DNA of 64,000 nt from Bog-473 sp963736525 (GTDB taxonomy: Bacteria; Actinomycetota; Acidimicrobiia; Acidimicrobiales; RAAP-2). The stretch covers positions 215,887 through 279,886 of the forward strand of contig CAVTPF010000018.1 of NCBI GenBank assembly GCA_963736525.1. The letters run 5' to 3'. Both the position numbers and the translations under genes were made by a program. Positions 62,894 to 64,000 of this stretch are shown here, piece after piece (the first letter of the stretch is position 1; each line of letters begins with the position of its first letter). A model generated the notes under the pieces. It worked only from the letters and a program-made list of their open reading frames with translations. It searched no databases and was not told where the DNA came from.

Positions 62894-63303
62894 CTCGCTG
62901 TACTTCCAGGACCTAACGTCCCGCCCTTCGTCCTCGTCCGCCGGGCTTCGACCACTCAGCGACGGGTCGCTCCTCTACCGGGACAGTCTTGTCGGTCTTC
63001 GACGAGGGTACCCGGGAACGCCTGGATTCAGCTCCGGCGGGCTGAAACGGACAGCACGGTATTGCCTGCGGTTTCAACCGATCGAGATACGGGTGGTTGG
63101 GAAGCGTGTCCCCGAAGTGCCGAACCGCCCCACCGTCCCGGCGAACGGCGGCACTCTGCGACTTTCCTGGGGGTGGACCGCGCGGAGGGGCTTTGGAGCG
63201 AGATTGCGCGCAGGTTTGAACTGCACCGCCTCGGCTGTGGACTCCCGGACTTGGGTCCTTCGGCCCTAACGCAGGCCCGTTTCGGGGACGCATGTTGGGT
63301 CTT
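62894..63303. other. 410 bases without a supported gene
   Basis: No frame shows a recognisable protein. It contains a GTGCCGAAC motif and hairpin at 63117-63158 (copy h: GTGCCG pairs with CGGCAC, loop with CCCGGCG), between the divergent cupin and repeat-protein genes. Confidence 0.45.
63117..63158. repeat. Intergenic hairpin element (copy h)
   Basis: GTGCCGAAC is shared with copy a at 1286. CCGCC and GGCGG form an inner stem around a loop with CCCGGCG, and GTGCCG/CGGCAC an outer one. Confidence 0.45.
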
Positions 63304-64000
63304 ATGCATTCTTGGTGTTTTTCGTTCCTCCGCCCTCGCACAGGTCGCTCTCGGCCCATCGCATCACTCGTGGCCGTGGTCATCGCCTCCATGACGATGG
63401 CCGCGAACCGTTCTCGTCACCTTCGCTGAACCCTCCGGTGCTGAGGCTCACCAAACGCTGGTTCGTGGAATGACGGGGCACACCGGCGGCATCACTGCTT
63501 ACCGACTGCTCGGAGGCGACGGCGGCGTGTTCTCCTTCTCGGCAGCGTTCGAGGGCTCCGCCGCGTCCGATCCGACTCGTTGCCCGGCTAATCCGCCAGG
63601 ACGTTCCATGCCCGGCGGCTCCTGCTGGTCGTTTGCATCGACCCCCGACGGGCTTGGCTACTGGATCCTCAACGCTTACGACGGGATGATCTTCGCCTAC
63701 GGCGACGCCGTCTCGTACGGCCAACCCTCGGACACACCCGTACGCAGGTGGCGCCGACCTGTGGCCCAACGCCGTTGCGATCGTCGCGACCCCCGACGGC
63801 AAGGGCTACTGGGTGCTCGAGGAAGGGCTCTCGGGACTGGGTGGCGTCCAAGTCTTCGGGGACGCCACCTTCTATGGCGATGAAACGACGCTCGGAGCGC
63901 AGAGCGGGCACAACGGCACGCCGGTCGCCATGGCCGCAACCCCGGACGGAGGGGCTATTGGATCGTGGACTCCGACGGCGGTGTCTTTACCTTCGGAGAC
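63304..64000 (+). pseudogene. Secreted repeat protein with frameshifts, runs off the window
   Basis: ATG 63304 begins a basic tail and a hydrophobic signal-like segment (IASLVAVVIASMTMA). Repeats follow: LGYWILNAYDGMIFAYGDAV, GKGYWVLEEGLSG with VQVFGDATFYGD, and YWIVDSDGGVFTFGD at the very end. They lie in different frames, requiring shifts near 63420, 63750 and 63950. GYW-x-V-x-DGG-x-F-x-FGD repeats form beta-propeller-like domains that I know from secreted Acidimicrobiia proteins. Function unknown. Confidence 0.65.

Noticed and set aside
58190..63158. Integron cassette array
   Set aside because: Single genes separated by hairpins suggested it, but genes are in both orientations, no tyrosine integron integrase is visible, and no clear GTTRRRY core was found in the hairpins.

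Overview
The window is high-GC DNA from an actinobacterium, most likely an uncultured member of the Acidimicrobiia. Three observations point there. The order pdtaR-polA-rpsA ... coaE-uvrB ... uvrA matches the actinobacterial order known from Mycobacterium (Rv1626 to Rv1638). The run uvrC-rapZ-yvcK-gap-pgk-tpiA-secG is also actinobacterial, although whiA, normally next to yvcK, is absent. A protein at the right edge carries GYW-(I/V)-x-DGG-(V/I)-F-x-FGD type repeats, which I associate with secreted Acidimicrobiia proteins. The class assignment is inference.

Layout. 1-5.3 kb is an accessory stretch: the 3' part of a GH76-type glycosidase, a damaged Nudix gene between short direct repeats, remnants, a polytopic membrane protein, and a decayed inverted partial copy of that protein, ending at tRNA-Leu(CAA). 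5.5-11.9 kb holds menC-like, a coiled-coil gene, pdtaR, polA and rpsA. 12.0-16.7 kb (minus) is a tightly overlapping oppB-oppC-oppD-oppF operon ending in an ATP-grasp gene. 16.8-31.6 kb is a cell-surface glycan cluster: GT-C membrane glycosyltransferases, a PIG-V-like transferase, a UDP-galactopyranose-mutase-like flavoprotein, a flippase-like protein, a GT4 enzyme, a giant AftD-like arabinofuranosyltransferase and a methyltransferase. 31.6-53.8 kb is mainly housekeeping: coaE, uvrB, uvrA, uvrC, nadA, rapZ, yvcK, gap, pgk, tpiA, secG and an oligopeptide-binding lipoprotein. Interspersed are an alpha-mannosidase fused to a phosphoheptose-isomerase-like SIS domain, and a divergent dioxygenase/methyltransferase pair whose 3' ends form an inverted repeat.

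From 53.9 kb the sequence changes character. tRNA-Leu(GAG) overlaps the end of a frameshifted large serine recombinase, the classic junction of an element integrated at a tRNA gene. Beyond it, to the window end, lie mostly small single-gene units (sensor kinase, HTH peptide, DUF1330-like, PRC-barrel, DinB/DUF664, SET, VOC, alpha/beta hydrolase, cupin, repeat protein). At least four of these show single-base frameshifts, and many are separated by related GC-rich hairpins with a shared CCCGGCG-type loop. A similar hairpin lies at 1.3 kb beside the Nudix gene. This hairpin family and the fused mannosidase-SIS protein are the least explained items in the window.
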